Positions 1 through 11,602 are shown, counted from the stretch's first letter. The stretch: 64,000 nt of DNA from Papilionanthe hookeriana x Papilionanthe teres (GCA_022702705.1 CM040425.1:9750001-9814000), one strand, 5' to 3'. Numbers and translations are program-made. The notes: generated by a model not told the origin, from the letters alone.

Positions 1-2345
1 CTTTTCTCTTCTCTCTGCTTAGTACTTAGGATCTAGCCTTAGGCTTTCCCCTTTGACTATCTTAGAGGACTAGAAATGGAACCCACCACTTAGAAATTTA
101 AACACCTCTTAACTCCCTTCAAACCCTACAAGTTTGATTGTAAACCCCCAAGTCACTTGGAGGGTTAAAATCAAATGTGGAGGTTTAAAAGATGAGTTCC
201 CTATAGGACTCTTTGGCCTAAGAACTACCTTGGGTGGCCTGGTTTGGTGAGGGTTGACTTGCACACACATTAAACTTTCACACAAATTCCAATCCTAAAA
301 TCATTCATGCCTAGCTTCTCTTCCTGACTCATGTAGGTAATTCATATGGATGGACCTTAACCCCCAGGCTCTTGGCTAAGAGGGTTAGGAACAACATAGT
401 GAATGCCTCAAGTGAGTCCTCTCATGGATCTTATGAGATTGATGTGGCCTCATGGCTCAACCAAAGTGATTCCATTCCACTCACACTTGATCAACCTTCA
501 TTTTTCCAAAATTTCAATTTTTGACCCTCGGGGCCCTAAACCCACCAAGCCTACCAAATGCCCTTGAAATTGCCCAAAATTTGCAAAATTGCCTAAATTA
601 CCCAAAATTCCTCAAAACCAATCCTACACATTTCCCCTCACTCAAATTGATCATCCTTAGCCAAATATACCAAAAATTCCAAAAATACCCCCCAATACCC
701 TCCAAATACCCAAAATGCCCTTCTTAACTAAAAATTCCAAAAATTCCAAAAATTCCTAGAAAATTCCAGAAAATCCCAAATATTCCTAATTTCATTTTGC
801 TCAAATACACCATAAGCCAATTTTGTCAATTTAACCCACTTTTACCAAAACCCCCAATTTGACCCATTCTTAACCCAAGTGGACCCAATGTCCCACTAAA
901 CCAACCCAATTGACCTCAATTTTGGTCCAATTTAATTCTAAACTTCAATTCAATATCCCCGATGTAAATTTAGACCAAATCCTAGCCCAATTTAATTGAC
1001 ATTTGGATCCAATTTCAATTTGAAGTCTAAAGCACAATTTTGGCCCATGACCTAAACCTAGCCTAAACCAACCCAATTCAACTCCAATTAACCCCAAATA
1101 TTTTCTTAAACCTTCCTAATATTCCCACAAATAAAAAACTAACAATATTTGCCCCAAATTAGAACTTAAACACCACCCAAGCCTAACCCAAAGTCAAAAT
1201 CCCCATTTCTTGCCTAAACCCAAACCTAACCCAAATGGGCCCAAATCCCAAAATCAAAGCCCAACCATAGTTGAATACTCTTTGTGACACTCCCATAAAA
1301 ATTTCTCAAACATTAATTTTACATAAAATCCAACCTTAGCCCAACCTTAAAACAAGTTAGCCCAATTTGACCCACTTTGGCCCCTTTACTAAAAGGACCC
1401 ACATTAAACCCAATTCAATTCAAAATCACTTCAAATTTGTTCCAAATCACTCATGACACATACCTAAACTAAACCAAACATTTATTTGGCACAATCTTTT
1501 ACAAAACTTTCATCCACTAACTTGTTTTAAAACATAAAAGCCCACCTTTTTAAGACACTTTAAAAGCCCATCCAAAACAATTTCAAAGGCCCAAAACCTA
1601 TTTCAAAACCCATATGACATCTTCATTGGTCATCCATTAGATAAAATCACCCCCTAAGTTTTATTTCATCATTTAAACAAACCAAATGTGGCCCTATGAA
1701 AGTTTTCCATCAAAATGTCTAAGAATTCGAAACCCTTTTTCATGTAATTGACCAAGCTTTGCCCCAAGCCACATGGAGCCATGGAGCTATGCATAAGCCA
1801 TATGCAAGCCTTGGAAGCCACTTTCCACATCACCAAACCATTTATGGCTAGAGAGGGAACCCCTTTCCAAACGCCTTCTTAAGCCTTTTTAACCCCTTTT
1901 ATGTTACACTCTAACCCATGCTTAATCAAAATTCTTGGGATAGAGACTTCTCCACCTAAAGTCAGCTGAGCCAAATGATTCATTTCAGCCTAAATCAAAC
2001 TCTTGGAGGGTGAACCCAACCCTTTTCCATGGCTTGACCAAATTAAGCTCAAAATGACCCTTCCCCCTTATCACTTAAATCAAACTCCTTTACACATGTT
2101 AAACCTCAATAGAACTCACCAACTTCCACCCCTGACCCCACTGAGCTAGATGGTGACCTAACCCTGCAGGCCAGCCGCCTGGGTCGCCAGAAAACGCCAT
2201 GGCCGAGAGCTCCATGTGAGCCAAATTTTTTAATTCTTCCTTGATGATTTGTCCCAGTCCAATTGAACACCATGGCTGTTCATCTCTTGCATAGAACAGC
2301 TGATCCCAAGCCTCAAACCCCCCTGCGAAGCCTTCCAACCATGTC

Positions 2346-2353
2346 TATTTAAA
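2346..2353 (+). promoter_or_regulatory. TATTTAAA box, upstream candidate in GL copy A
   Basis: The box TATTTAAA lies about 2.37 kb into the LTR. It is kept in B (22821-22828), C (40751-40758) and, on the minus strand, D (61349-61356), with similar flanking sequence. It could be a core promoter, which would make R-U5 about 4.5 kb long. The TATA palindrome near the LTR 3' end is a more conventional position, so this call is weak. Confidence 0.35.
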
Positions 2354-2939
2354 CCCATCACCCTCTCGGCCAAACAAGGTTGATGAACCAGACTTAAACA
2401 AAACTCTGCTAAAATTGCTCTAGGACCTTCTTCTTACCTAGAGCAATTGATCCCCACTGCTCTCCTGCCCTAAACCCCATTGATTGAGCTCAATTTTGGA
2501 ACTCAATTCTCAGCCCAGAACCAGGAAATCTCTAAAACCTCAGTCAAATCTAACTTAAACTCACCCACACCTGCACAGGACCAAGAGGAGTTCCCCAATG
2601 AAAGCCCCCTCTCCAGGCCACCCATTTTCTCTAGCCTCCAAGCTTTGAAATCAGTTGTGTACACTTTCATACCTAGAAAATTCCCCAGAGCCAGAGACTT
2701 CATCTGGAGCTTCCTTGGGTGCAATCAAAGGTGACACAACTCTCTGATTGAAGCTACACTTCTCAGAGCAAAGGTATGGATCATTCCTTCTTCCCGAGCT
2801 TCCAGTGATTCTGCATTTTGTTTTACTTAATTTCATATCATGTAAACTATATGGATGTGTTCTTCTCTTCAAGACGAATCCATAGAGCATAAGAACACGA
2901 ATATCCGTTGAGAAATGAGAAAGTTCTTAGGGTTTTAGT

Positions 2940-3155
2940 GTGGACGGTCACAGGTGCGCACCAGTCGTAGATGATGACCAGGCGTTGTCTGATCAAGCGT
3001 GTATCGAGTGTACGGTCCAGATTGTGTCGGACCAGAGAACGTTACATGAACCGCGGGCCCCTGGAGCGCTGAGTCAGATGGCAGCATCGAATGAGAATGC
3101 GACGCGTGGGCTTTCGGAGCTGCCGAGGATGAGTTGGCGCCGCGTCGATAAGTAG
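2940..3155 (+). other. GC-rich island with a 71-codon open frame in GL copy A
   Basis: This is an unusually CpG-rich 200-bp patch in an AT-rich element. It has a 71-codon frame that starts MDGH and ends RRVDK. Copy C has an open frame of the same length (41349-41564) starting MEGH and ending RRVDK. Copy B (up to 23633) keeps the frame and the same VDK end but has one internal stop and lacks the ATG. Copy D keeps only a degraded form around 60557-60754. I recognise no family. Conserved length between A and C may only reflect a recent common source, so coding is unproven. Confidence 0.3.
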
Positions 3156-3405
3156 AAAAATATGGATTTTTTTGATTTATTTAAATACCCAGGACTTAGA
3201 AAATCCATATCTTTGTGTAGTAAAATCATAAAAATAAACTAAAAATACCCTCTTGCTCAGTGAACAGAGGAGAATAATGTGTAAAAGAAATCAAGTTATT
3301 TTCATGAGTGTTTTGTTTTGAATTAATTATTTATTTATTTGAGTATTTTGATTCTCCATTTGCATAGACAATTCACCATGGCATGAGACCATAGGGCTTT
3401 TGAAG

Positions 3406-3449
3406 CCTCTGATCTTAGGAACATGCCCTGAATTTTTCAAGGTTAGAGG
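3406..3449 (+). other. Conserved long hairpin in GL copy A
   Basis: A 12-base arm starting CCTCTGAT pairs with a downstream arm ending AGAGG, leaving a loop of about 20 bases. In copy C (41813-41856) the arms CCTCTGATCTTG and CAAGATCAGAGG pair perfectly. In A the changes mostly leave G-U wobbles, with one terminal mismatch. In D one internal mismatch remains. Copy B lacks this segment because of an internal deletion of about 640 bp. Confidence 0.5.
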
Positions 3450-4975
3450 CCATCTCTATGGAAAGTTATGTATTTTTCAAGTTTATGTCACTATTTTTGG
3501 TATTTTAATTCCAATAATTACCATATTGTCCAATAAATTTTAGGAAAATTTGGGGTAGTTTCTTAGGACGAGAGAACCCTAGGATAATTATATTTTAAGT
3601 TAACTCATTAAGAATAACCCTAATTGACCTAATTACTCAAAACTTAACTTTAATTAATTAAGGTTAACCACACATTAAAAAAACTTGAAATTAATTCTCC
3701 ATTGATCTTTAGGATACAGATAACCTTGCATAAAAATTTGAAGTCAATTGGAAATGTTTAGCCCCACTAAATGAATTAATTAAGCCACTTGATTAAAATT
3801 AAACTTTAAAAATCCATAACTCCAAAAATACATTTAAAAAATTGACCAAATTGGTTTTGTGGGCTCTCTGGTATCAGAGGAGTCTATAAAAATTAAAATT
3901 GGAATTTTCTAATTTTTTTATTTTAATCATATTTTAATATTTTAAATAATTAAAAAATAATAAAAATCATAAAAATATTAAAAATCATAAAAATGTCATA
4001 TTTTGACTCCTAATCACTTAGGAACAAACCAAATATTTTTCCCAAGTCTCAAAGTAAAGATATTGAATTTTAAATGCTTAAAACAATTTTTAATATTAAA
4101 AAAATATATTTTTCCAACCTTTTCACTAAATTAATTCCAATTAATCAAAAAAAAATCAGAAAATTTTAAAGTTTGTTTATATGAATTCCTTGAGGACAAA
4201 GAAATTTAAGAAAAATATAAAACCCATTTCTCAACTCTAATTTTATTTTATAATTAATTAACACTCCAAAACTCAAAATAATTATAATAAATAAAATATA
4301 ATTAAAAAAATCACCAAAATTGGTCCATGTGGTCCTCTAGTCATTTGAAACATCCCATAATTTTCTTAAGGGTAGAAACCTTTCTTTGGTCATGTTATTG
4401 AATTTCCATTGAAAATCCTTACTTTTCACTAAAAATAATTATATGAATAAATTAAATTCAGAAAAGTCTCATTTTCTCCTCTAATGTCTTAATTGGTATA
4501 TGAATGAAGTGACATAAAAATTTCAAGTTCATTTGAACTCAATTTAGTGAGTTATGAACTAAATAAGCCTAAAATGGCATAAAGGTAATTAAAGAATTTA
4601 AACCCCTTTATTAAAATTTTAGGTTTAATTAATATGGAGGGTAAAATATTTGATTTTCTTTTTCTTGGATGATTGAAACTTTAGGAAATTAAAATGGTAG
4701 GAACCCATTAATCACTCTTAATAGACCAAAAAAAAGAAACTTTAATTATTTAAATAATTTAAATTTTTGGAAGATTAATGAAAATTTGAATTATTAAAAA
4801 TAGGGATATAATTTGAGAGGATAATAATTCTTTAATAAAAAAATCCCTAAATAAATCACTTCAATAATATTTTACTCTTAATTAAGATTAAAATGATAAT
4901 CCAAACTAAGTATATTAAAAAATTAAAAATAAATAATCCTTAAATTAAAGAAAAGTTCAAAATATTAAATAATTT

Positions 4976-5145
4976 GATAATTAAATTAAATTAAATTAAA
5001 TTAAATTGAACTAAGTAAAAGTTAAATTAAAATTAAAATTAAATTAAATTAATATTTTAACAATTAAGTTAAGTTAAATTAAAAAAATATTTAAATTAAA
5101 TTAAATTAAATTAAATTAAATCAAATTTAAATTAAATTAAGTTAA
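4976..5145 (+). repeat. TTAAA pentanucleotide array in GL copy A
   Basis: Imperfect tandem TTAAA units with single-base interruptions. The same locus is longer in B and C and nearly absent in D, so this array is a main source of length differences between copies. Confidence 0.8.
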
Positions 5146-6913
5146 CATCATTCAATAATAAAAGTAAAACGAATTTAAAATATTAAGATCACTTAAAGTA
5201 TAAGGATTTAAACTAAAATATAATTTGAACATTATTCCAAACTTAAAATTATTAATTAAAACCTCATAATTAAACTAAATCTCTTTAAACCATTTACTCA
5301 AACTTTAAATTAAGAATGATTAAAATTCTCAACAAACTAACTTGCCCCTAAAGGCTTTAATATAACTCTGAAATAGAGTATTAAGTGAGATGTCACTTCA
5401 TTCATCAGGTAATCAAATGCCCAAGTTCATTGAGCAAGAGACAAAGCTTAACTAGACTCTTGGATAATTAATGCACCTGTGCAATTAAATTTACTTGGAT
5501 TCAAAATAATCTCGGAAATATTGAAAAGATGTTTAGGACTCGTCCTAAGCACTTTCTCAATATGACGGGATGTTTTAGAAGAACAATTGAATTTAATTGT
5601 TCTTTGATGAAGAAAATCATCCTTATACAAAACACAAGAACCTAGACGTCATAAGAGATGACTAGTTATAGGATTAGGAATTTTGTAGACAACCAAAACC
5701 TTCCCTTAGCTTTTCCTAGGTACTTGTTATAAATATTTAAATGCCTTAATATATGTTTTAAGTGCAGCTTGGGATGACGGGAAGACCCTCCAGGTACGCT
5801 TTTACTTTATTGCAATTTACTTACATGCACTGTACTTTACTTTTTCTTGCATGTTAAACAAGACTGTTGTATGAAAACCAAAACCTTTAAGATAGTCCCT
5901 AAACTGAAACCAAAACTAAATTAAAAGTCATCACAAGATAAAATTCACCGCCACAACATTCCAAAATATAAAACAACTCAAAATTTAATCACAAATAGAA
6001 TAATAAAACTACAATTGCAACTAAATTAAAATGTCTCGTTGAATGATCGGGAATTCCTCGGATGATGTAACCCACGTGTTGCTAACGGGATTTCCCACGG
6101 TTTAAAAGGAAAGTGTGGAACTCATTCAGTTGAGTTTAGCAAATTCATTTGGACTAAGTGAATTCGATGAAAATAACGGTGTCAGGATGACAGAACCGTG
6201 GGATCTTAATCTGTTATATTTAACCAACTTTAAGATTTGTTTTAATTAAAACATTAAAAATATTTGAACTTTAAGATTTCTAAACCAAAACACTTCTCTC
6301 ATCTCCTGATTTTCACCTTCTAAAACTAAACCTCTGCAACAACAAGGAGCATGGAGCACAGTGGGTAGCATGACCATCGTCATCAGCAAAACTCGGGTCT
6401 ACTTCAGCAAAACTTTCTTAGAATTAAATAACCAAGCCGTAGGACTTCGAGGTAGTTTGCCTAGTGCAACATAAATTCTCTACTTTTTGTTAGGCATTTG
6501 CATGATCATGTCATGTAAATTAAGCCCTACCCGGTCTTAGGATTCCGAGGTAGTCGTTCGGTACGACATAAACCCTCACATCTTCGAGGCTACTTGTGTG
6601 GTTATATCATACAAATATAAGTCCTAATTAATTAAAATTGGCAGGATTGCAACATTAAATAATTTTCCTAAATTGAAGCCGAACAATAGGATAGTTTGGG
6701 AATTTTCCAAGATTCCACATGGATCTACAGCTTCTCCTACTTCTCTTCCTACGGACTCCTAAAATAAACTATTCCGAATTTGAGCTGATCCCTATTAAAA
6801 TTTCAAAAATCCAATCCTTTGAAAACCTTAAACTTTGAAATTCTTGAGAGCAAAACCACTGATCATTATCAAGAGTTTTCTTAAATGATTCCCGCAATTT
6901 AAGATGTAATTAA

Positions 6914-7139
6914 CTATATGGGCTTGCCCATATAGGGAACTTTAAGAACCTAGGAAATATAAACCCTGCTTAATTCCTTTATATTAAGCAGGGGAACCTG
7001 TCGGCTTATAAAGTTGGTTCGCAGACCAAACGGATGTCACAAATCTTCTAGTTTTTTTAATCGAGCCCCATCACCAAGTAGTGTGTCTATTCTTCGGGAT
7101 AGATACATAGCTTATGATGCGGCGCTCGTTTATATAAAC
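6914..7139 (+). promoter_or_regulatory. Hairpin-TATA cassette of GL copy A
   Basis: There are three hairpins and a TATA palindrome. Hairpin 1 (6914-6935) pairs CTATATGGGC with GCCCATATAG over a TT loop. Hairpin 2 (6964-6993) pairs CCCTGCTTAA with TTAAGCAGGG over ten bases. Hairpin 3 (7086-7103) is TCTATTC-TTCG-GGATAGA, a C(UUCG)G tetraloop. The palindrome GTTTATATAAAC (7128-7139) contains a good TATA box 183 bp before the LTR end, where a plant LTR core promoter would be expected. The whole cassette keeps the same length, to one base, in all four copies. The promoter role is inferred. Confidence 0.6.
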
Positions 7140-7314
7140 TATTTGGGATGTGAGATCAGTTTGATTTCATATTATAAAATTTTTAAATTCAAAATTATTT
7201 TCAAAATCAAATATTACTTTCTAAATTATATTCAAATTTAAAATCTAAAAAAATCACCGACAATTTCTGTAGGTGACCCCTTTTCAAAACACATAACCTA
7301 AAAATTCGCCGACA

Positions 7315-8229
7315 TACTGCTCCATAAATTTCTCATGCATATTCTCCCAAAAACTAGATGGTGGCTCAACAGCAGAAGTATAAGGTCCAGAATTAGATGG
7401 TCTACCAGAAGTAGGTAATGAACTAGAGGGTACGGTAGAACTCTTACCTCAGATTTGATCAAAAATACTCACACTTTCTCGTCTAATGGGCTTTGTAGAC
7501 TTGAGCTTCTCTCTGAAAGCTCAAAAACAACTACAACATTCTCGCATAAAGAATAAATCAAAGTTGGAAATTTCAGTCCTACAGAAGTGCTAGAACGAGC
7601 AGTGGCTTCTACAGAATCATAAATAATACACCCAACATCAATAGACTTCCTCTCTTGTATGCAGTAATTGAGGATACTCTGTCTGTAGTAACCTCACTCA
7701 AATGGTTGGATGGAAGGAGGCGAGAAGAAATAAAGTAATTCCATGCCTTAGAAACACAATTTATCTTAGAAGATGAAAATTTTACCCGTTTTTCATTCTT
7801 GATCTTCCAAGCTCCAGTACCATCAGTCAAGTACGCAATAATCATCTGCAGATCTCCCTCAGATGGAGATAATCTAGAGTAATAGCACTCAATGTTGGGT
7901 TGCAAGCCGTAGAATATGTTGATTCGATCTAGAGTAAATTCTACTCCAACTCCTCTTACAAAGATCCAGTACTCTTCAGCATCCCAGAGATTTGCATAAA
8001 ACTACCTGACGACAGGGATAACAACAACAACAGTGAAATAATAGAATCGTTGCCAGTTGAGTGCAACGATCGTATCTTCAATCCTTCCACCAGGATTGTA
8101 AAAACTTCTCTCCGAGATAAACTTCCTTGTTGTAGCAAAATTGTTGTAACGAAAATGTGTCGCGGCAGTGGCAAACTTGCTACGATCAAAATTTTCATAT
8201 TCTTCTCCTCGCTTAGATTTTGGTGCCAT
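7315..8229 (-). pseudogene. E1 extra ORF 2: putative plant transposon protein family, truncated
   Basis: The start is MAPKSK at 8229. The frame shifts near 8000 and continues in the frame of 7905-7609. Recognisable blocks are NPGGRIED, a WQRFYYF region, VVR-stop-FYANL, the segment SPSEGDLQMIIAYLTDGTG, then WNYFISSRLLPSNHLSEVTTD. These match the plant-specific family I know as 'putative plant transposon protein' (Pfam Transposase_32, PF20167, from memory). The E4 and E3 copies share the same order and the same MAP start context. Function is unknown; despite the name there is no evidence of transposase activity. GL copy A removes the C-terminus. Confidence 0.75.
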
Positions 8230-8567
8230 CTAAACGTGAAATAAAAACACAAAATAAGTTTATAAGATCAAAGGAAATGAACTCATTTAAGCTTTTCAAA
8301 CATGAAAGAGCTTAAAATCCATGAATTTAACTTTAAAAATTATTTTTTTCTCAAATTTTTTGTTCTTTTCAAAGTGAGCAAAAAATCCATGCTGAAACTA
8401 AAAAATAAATGGTTTAAAAGGTAGATATGACCTCGAGATGAAAAAATCGAGTGATTCCAAGCTTAAAAACTTGAAAATCCAGCCTTAAAATGGATTCCTA
8501 AAGTTGTTTTTCATGAAAATGGAAAGAAGAAGGGAGCTAAGGCGTAAAAAATGGCGTCGGTGGGTTT

Positions 8568-8643
8568 AAAAACCCGATTTTCGGGTGCAGGCTGAACCAG
8601 CGGTTAGGCGCCGAGTTTTGGCACCTAGGCGCCAGACTCGCCT
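8568..8643 (-). promoter_or_regulatory. GC dyad plus TATA-like box before E1 extra ORF 2
   Basis: Two adjacent dyads of the type GGCGCC...GGCACCTAGGCGCC lie at 8591-8643. On the coding (minus) strand they are followed by a GGTTTTTAAACCC box at 8568-8580. The extra ORF 2 start is about 340 bp further on. The intervening sequence holds no other ORF. Related dyads occur in the E1 LTR. A promoter role is inferred. Confidence 0.4.
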
Positions 8644-9035
8644 TTCCAAATATTTGTTTTAAATATTATAATTTCCACCAAAACTTAACAGATTTAACTT
8701 CTAATTACTCACTTGAGAGTATTACTCCAATTTCTAACTTCCAAGCATTTCCACAATCAATTAAAATGATAAATTAGATCCATGTTTCAAACACAAGATA
8801 TAACCAAACTTTCAATTCCATTTCATATTTTTATTCCAAGCTCAATAAATTCCAGAAAAAGACTATAACAAGGTTCATCATTCTATAAAAAACACAAACA
8901 ACACTAATTCAAAGTAAATTGTCAATCCAACAACACATTGAACAATTAAGCAAATACACGAACCAACTCTTCGACTCACTAAAACTTGGCTCAATCACAC
9001 CTAGAACACAGAAAAGATCTACTCAACACCGAACT
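8644..9035 (-). other. Spacer between the two E1 extra ORFs
   Basis: AT-rich sequence without a convincing ORF or repeat. It separates extra ORF 1 from the dyad module of extra ORF 2. Confidence 0.6.
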
Positions 9036-9401
9036 TTAATTTCCATCCCTCTCGCAATGAAGTTTGCTAGGCCTGCATGGATAGAAAACCAACACCCTTA
9101 GAAATTCTAAAGCCGTCTTCTCATCAATCCATTTGTTCTTCTCATACATTGCTACTTGAGCATCTTGATAGGCTGCCATATGATCAAACTGAAGTTTCGT
9201 TTGCCATTCTAAGTGCTCGAATTGGTGGTACATCTCATGAAGATGATTTCCAACACTTAGAAGTTTTATCTCAATCATTTCTAAATAACTAAATAACCTC
9301 TCCATACTAACTGCAATAAAACCATTAAAATAAGGTTGAGGATCTTTGGAAGACTTGTCTCTTACCTCATTGCCATGATTTCCTATCTCCATTGCTTCCA
9401 A
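9036..9401 (-). pseudogene. E1 extra ORF 1: short form with coiled-coil-like C-terminus
   Basis: A 121-codon frame starting MEAMEIGNHG. Its central part (QPYFNGFIAVSMERL) resembles the start of the E4 extra ORF 1 (YNGFLAVSIQGI), and its later part (FEHLEWQTKLQFDHM, then KNKWIDE) matches the E4 and E3 proteins. It lacks the large middle region with the FYANL and HYFI blocks that E3's extra ORF 1 has, so it is a shrunken relative. The last residues after KTALEF differ from E4 and may follow a frameshift. Function is unknown. Confidence 0.6.
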
Positions 9402-9481
9402 ACCTCTCTCTTCTCTTCCAAAATGAATTGTTCTAGTCGAAAATATGATTGCTTAGGGATTGAGGACGAAGATAGGGCAAT

Positions 9482-9640
9482 TTATAAGGAGATTTCGTAT
9501 GAAAAACAAAAGATTTTCTGTTTTTGCATGAACAGTAATTGGGGCACTTAGGCGCCGAAAGCCAGCGCCTAGGAGCCGGATTTTCGATACACAATGGTTA
9601 TGCTGGCGCTTAGGCGCCTATTTTGGGCGCCTAGGCGAAA
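9482..9640 (-). promoter_or_regulatory. GC dyads plus TATA box before E1 extra ORF 1
   Basis: On the coding strand, dyads of the form GCCTAGGCGCC...GGCGCCTAAGCGCC fill about 9541-9640. They are followed by CCTTATAAATTG at about 9480-9490 and then the ORF start at 9401, about 80 bp from the box. The arrangement repeats that before the E4 and E3 extra ORFs. Confidence 0.45.
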
Positions 9641-9759
9641 AAACCATGTTTGACTCCGTTTCGCCTATCATCAATTTTACAAAGTTTTGGTCTAAAAATA
9701 GGTCTATTAAAGGGGTGTGTTAAATTCAAATCACACGCAATCACAATGATAATATATGT

Positions 9760-9802
9760 GTTGCCTCCCACAAAGCGCTTGGTTTAACATCGTTAGCCCG
9801 AC
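9760..9802 (-). other. Conserved post-pol block in E1
   Basis: Beginning 14 bases after the pol stop codon is a block containing AAACCAAGCGCTTTGTGGGA and then GGCAAC. Near-identical blocks follow pol in E4 (17676-17722) and E3 (52841-52885). It is outside any ORF, so conservation suggests an RNA role such as splicing or translation signals for the downstream ORFs. I recall similar sequence in other plant Athila elements. Confidence 0.6.
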
Positions 9803-9815
9803 CTAATCAGTTATA

Positions 9816-10989
9816 TTAATCGGGTACACTTAGTTTGTAAGCCTTTTTGTAATTTGGTTTCATTTCTCCCATATAAGGCTTCAGTCTTAATCCATTAACA
9901 TTAAATATTTTTCCAGTTTTGGGATCTTTAATATCTACAGCTCTATAAGGGTATATTTTCTCAATTATAAATGGTCCCATCCATTTATATCTTAATTTTC
10001 CAGGAAAAATTTTAAACGAGCATTAAATAATAATATTTCTTGTCCAGGCTCAAATATTTTCCTTGAAATCTTTTTATCATGCAATTTCTTCATTCTTTCT
10101 TTATAAATCTTTGCATTTTCATAGGACTCATTTCTTATCTCTTCCATTTCATTCAGTTGTAATAATCGTTTCTCTCCTGCAACATTCAAATCATAATTGA
10201 ACTCCTTTATCGCCTAGTAAGCTTTATGTTCTAGTTCAACAGGTAAGTGATAATGTTTACCATAAATTAACCGATGAGGTGACATTCCGATAGGTGTCTT
10301 ATAAGTTGTTCTATAAGCCCATAATGCAGAATCAAGTCTATCAACCCAGTCAGTTCTTTTAGGTTTAACAGTCTTTCTAATATTCTTTTAATTTCTCTGT
10401 TTGATACTTCAGCCATTCCACTTGTTTGTGAGTGATAAGCAGTTGCAATTCTATGTTTAATTCCAAATTTTTTCAGTAATTATTGAGTTCTTATATTTCT
10501 GAAATGACTTCTCCTATTTGTGATAATTACCCTTAGCATTCCAAATCTTGTAAAAATCATCATCTTTAAAAATTTTGAAACACTTTTGGAATCATAGTTA
10601 GGTAAGGCTACAGCTTCAATCCACTTTGAAACATAATCAACTGCTAATAAAAGATAAATCTTTCCAGATGATGGTACAAAAGGTCCCATAAAGTCTAAAC
10701 CCCATACATTAAAAATTTCAATTTCTAATATATAGGTTAGAGGCATTTCATCTTTTCTAGATATATTCCCCATTCTTTGACATCGATCACAAGTTTTCAC
10801 ATAATGTCCAACATCTTTGAATAATGTAGGCCAATAAAATCCAGAATTTAAAATTTTAAACACAGTTTTATCCACTCTAAAGTGTCCTCCAAATTCAGAA
10901 TCGTGACATTTTTGAATAATTGCAAAAGTTTTTTCATAAGGTACACATCTTCGAATCACATAATCTCTTCTTATTTAAATAAATGAGGG
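9816..10989 (-). pseudogene. E1 integrase region of pol, broken
   Basis: Integrase would insert the cDNA into host DNA. The zinc-binding part is visible as CHDSEFGGHF ... GFYWP ... CDRCQRMG. The core starts with WGLDFMGPF (first catalytic Asp). The second catalytic site, normally a DGG motif before SHF, reads TNRRSHF, so Asp is lost and the two glycines are changed. Several frameshifts follow. The C-terminal part reappears at 10189-9992 (EEIRNESYENAKIYKERM ... FEPGQEILLFNARL) and ends with VNGLRLKPYMGEMKPN and a stop at 9816-9818. Confidence 0.85.
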
Positions 10990-11161
10990 TCTTCCCAAAT
11001 ATATGATATAAAATTATTCTTTTATTTCTTAATATATTTGTTATTCAATCCATATGGTAAAATATTACTAACTAAATAGTTAACTATATCTGCATACCAA
11101 GGAGTTTGTAATCTTTGAATAACATATAACTTTTCATCAGGGAATTTCTCATTTATTTTTT

Positions 11162-11600
11162 TTAAGAAATCTTCTCACTATTATTTTTTATTCTTGATAA
11201 ATGATCAGCAATTTGGTTGTCAGCTCCTTTTCTATCCACTATTTGAAAATCAAATTCTTGTAAAAGTAAAACACATCTGATCAAACTAGGTTTAGCATCC
11301 TTTTTAGACATTAAATACTTAATAGCGGAATGATCAGCATGTACGATACATTTTGTTCCAAGAAGATAAGGTCTAAATTTATCAAAGGCATATACTATTG
11401 ACAAAAGCTCTTTCTCAATATTAGTGTAATTTATTTGAGTTTCATTTAGAGTTTTGTTAGCATATTATATAACTTTGAAAATTTTCTCATATTTTTTTTC
11501 CAATACAGCTCCAATTGCATAATCACTTGCATCACACATTAATTCAAAAGGTTTACTCCAATCAGGTGCAACAATGACAGGTGCAGTGATTAATTTTTCT
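11162..11600 (-). pseudogene. E1 RNase H region of pol, broken
   Basis: This follows RT in the same polyprotein and would degrade the RNA strand during reverse transcription. It starts with APDWSKPFELMCDASDYAIG, has an in-frame stop (FKVI-stop), and continues as FRPYLLGTKCIVHADHSAIKYL and QEFDFQIVDRKG ... ADHLSRI. These are standard Athila blocks. Confidence 0.8.
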
Positions 11601-11602
11601 TT

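Larger units (their letters stand above)
1..7314 (+). mobile_element. Giant LTR copy A (GL family), 5' end cut by the window edge
   Basis: This is a non-coding repeat that matches copies B, C and D over its whole length. By comparison with C, about 24 bases are missing before base 1. It ends in GCCGACA, and Athila sequence starts directly after it. Layout: a G-poor, A/C-rich first 2.3 kb; a TATTTAAA box at 2346-2353; a GC-richer stretch at about 2150-3155; a very AT-rich middle with a TTAAA array; then a conserved hairpin-TATA cassette at 6914-7139. The termini (TG...CA in the family) and the 5-bp target duplications of B and C identify the family as an LTR. The target duplication of A cannot be checked. 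It is inserted in the second extra ORF of E1. I cannot tell whether A is solo or part of a whole element. Short ORFs inside it are not conserved between copies, with one partial exception at 2940-3155. Confidence 0.85.

Noticed and set aside
521..727. 68-codon ORF (also at 20993-21199 and 38927-39133) in the giant LTR
   Set aside because: It lies in the G-poor skewed region where stops are rare in some frames; the protein is low-complexity (Pro, Asn, Lys, Ile) and its repetition only reflects LTR copies.
2099..2338. Minus-strand ORF with AHMELSAMAFSGDPGGWPA, also in copy D at 61394-61591
   Set aside because: The frame is not kept in copies B and C; it is the GC-richer LTR segment read antisense.
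7014..7241. Repeated ORF MVRRPNGCHKSS... also at 45432-45674 and 56562-56852 (minus)
   Set aside because: It overlaps the hairpin-TATA cassette, which explains its conservation; the ATG is missing in copy B and the C-terminal ends differ.
9541..9640. E2F-type binding sites (TTTSSCGC) as the explanation of the GGCGCC dyads
   Set aside because: Only a few dyads have a neighbouring T run in the right place, and the family II dyads do not fit the consensus at all.
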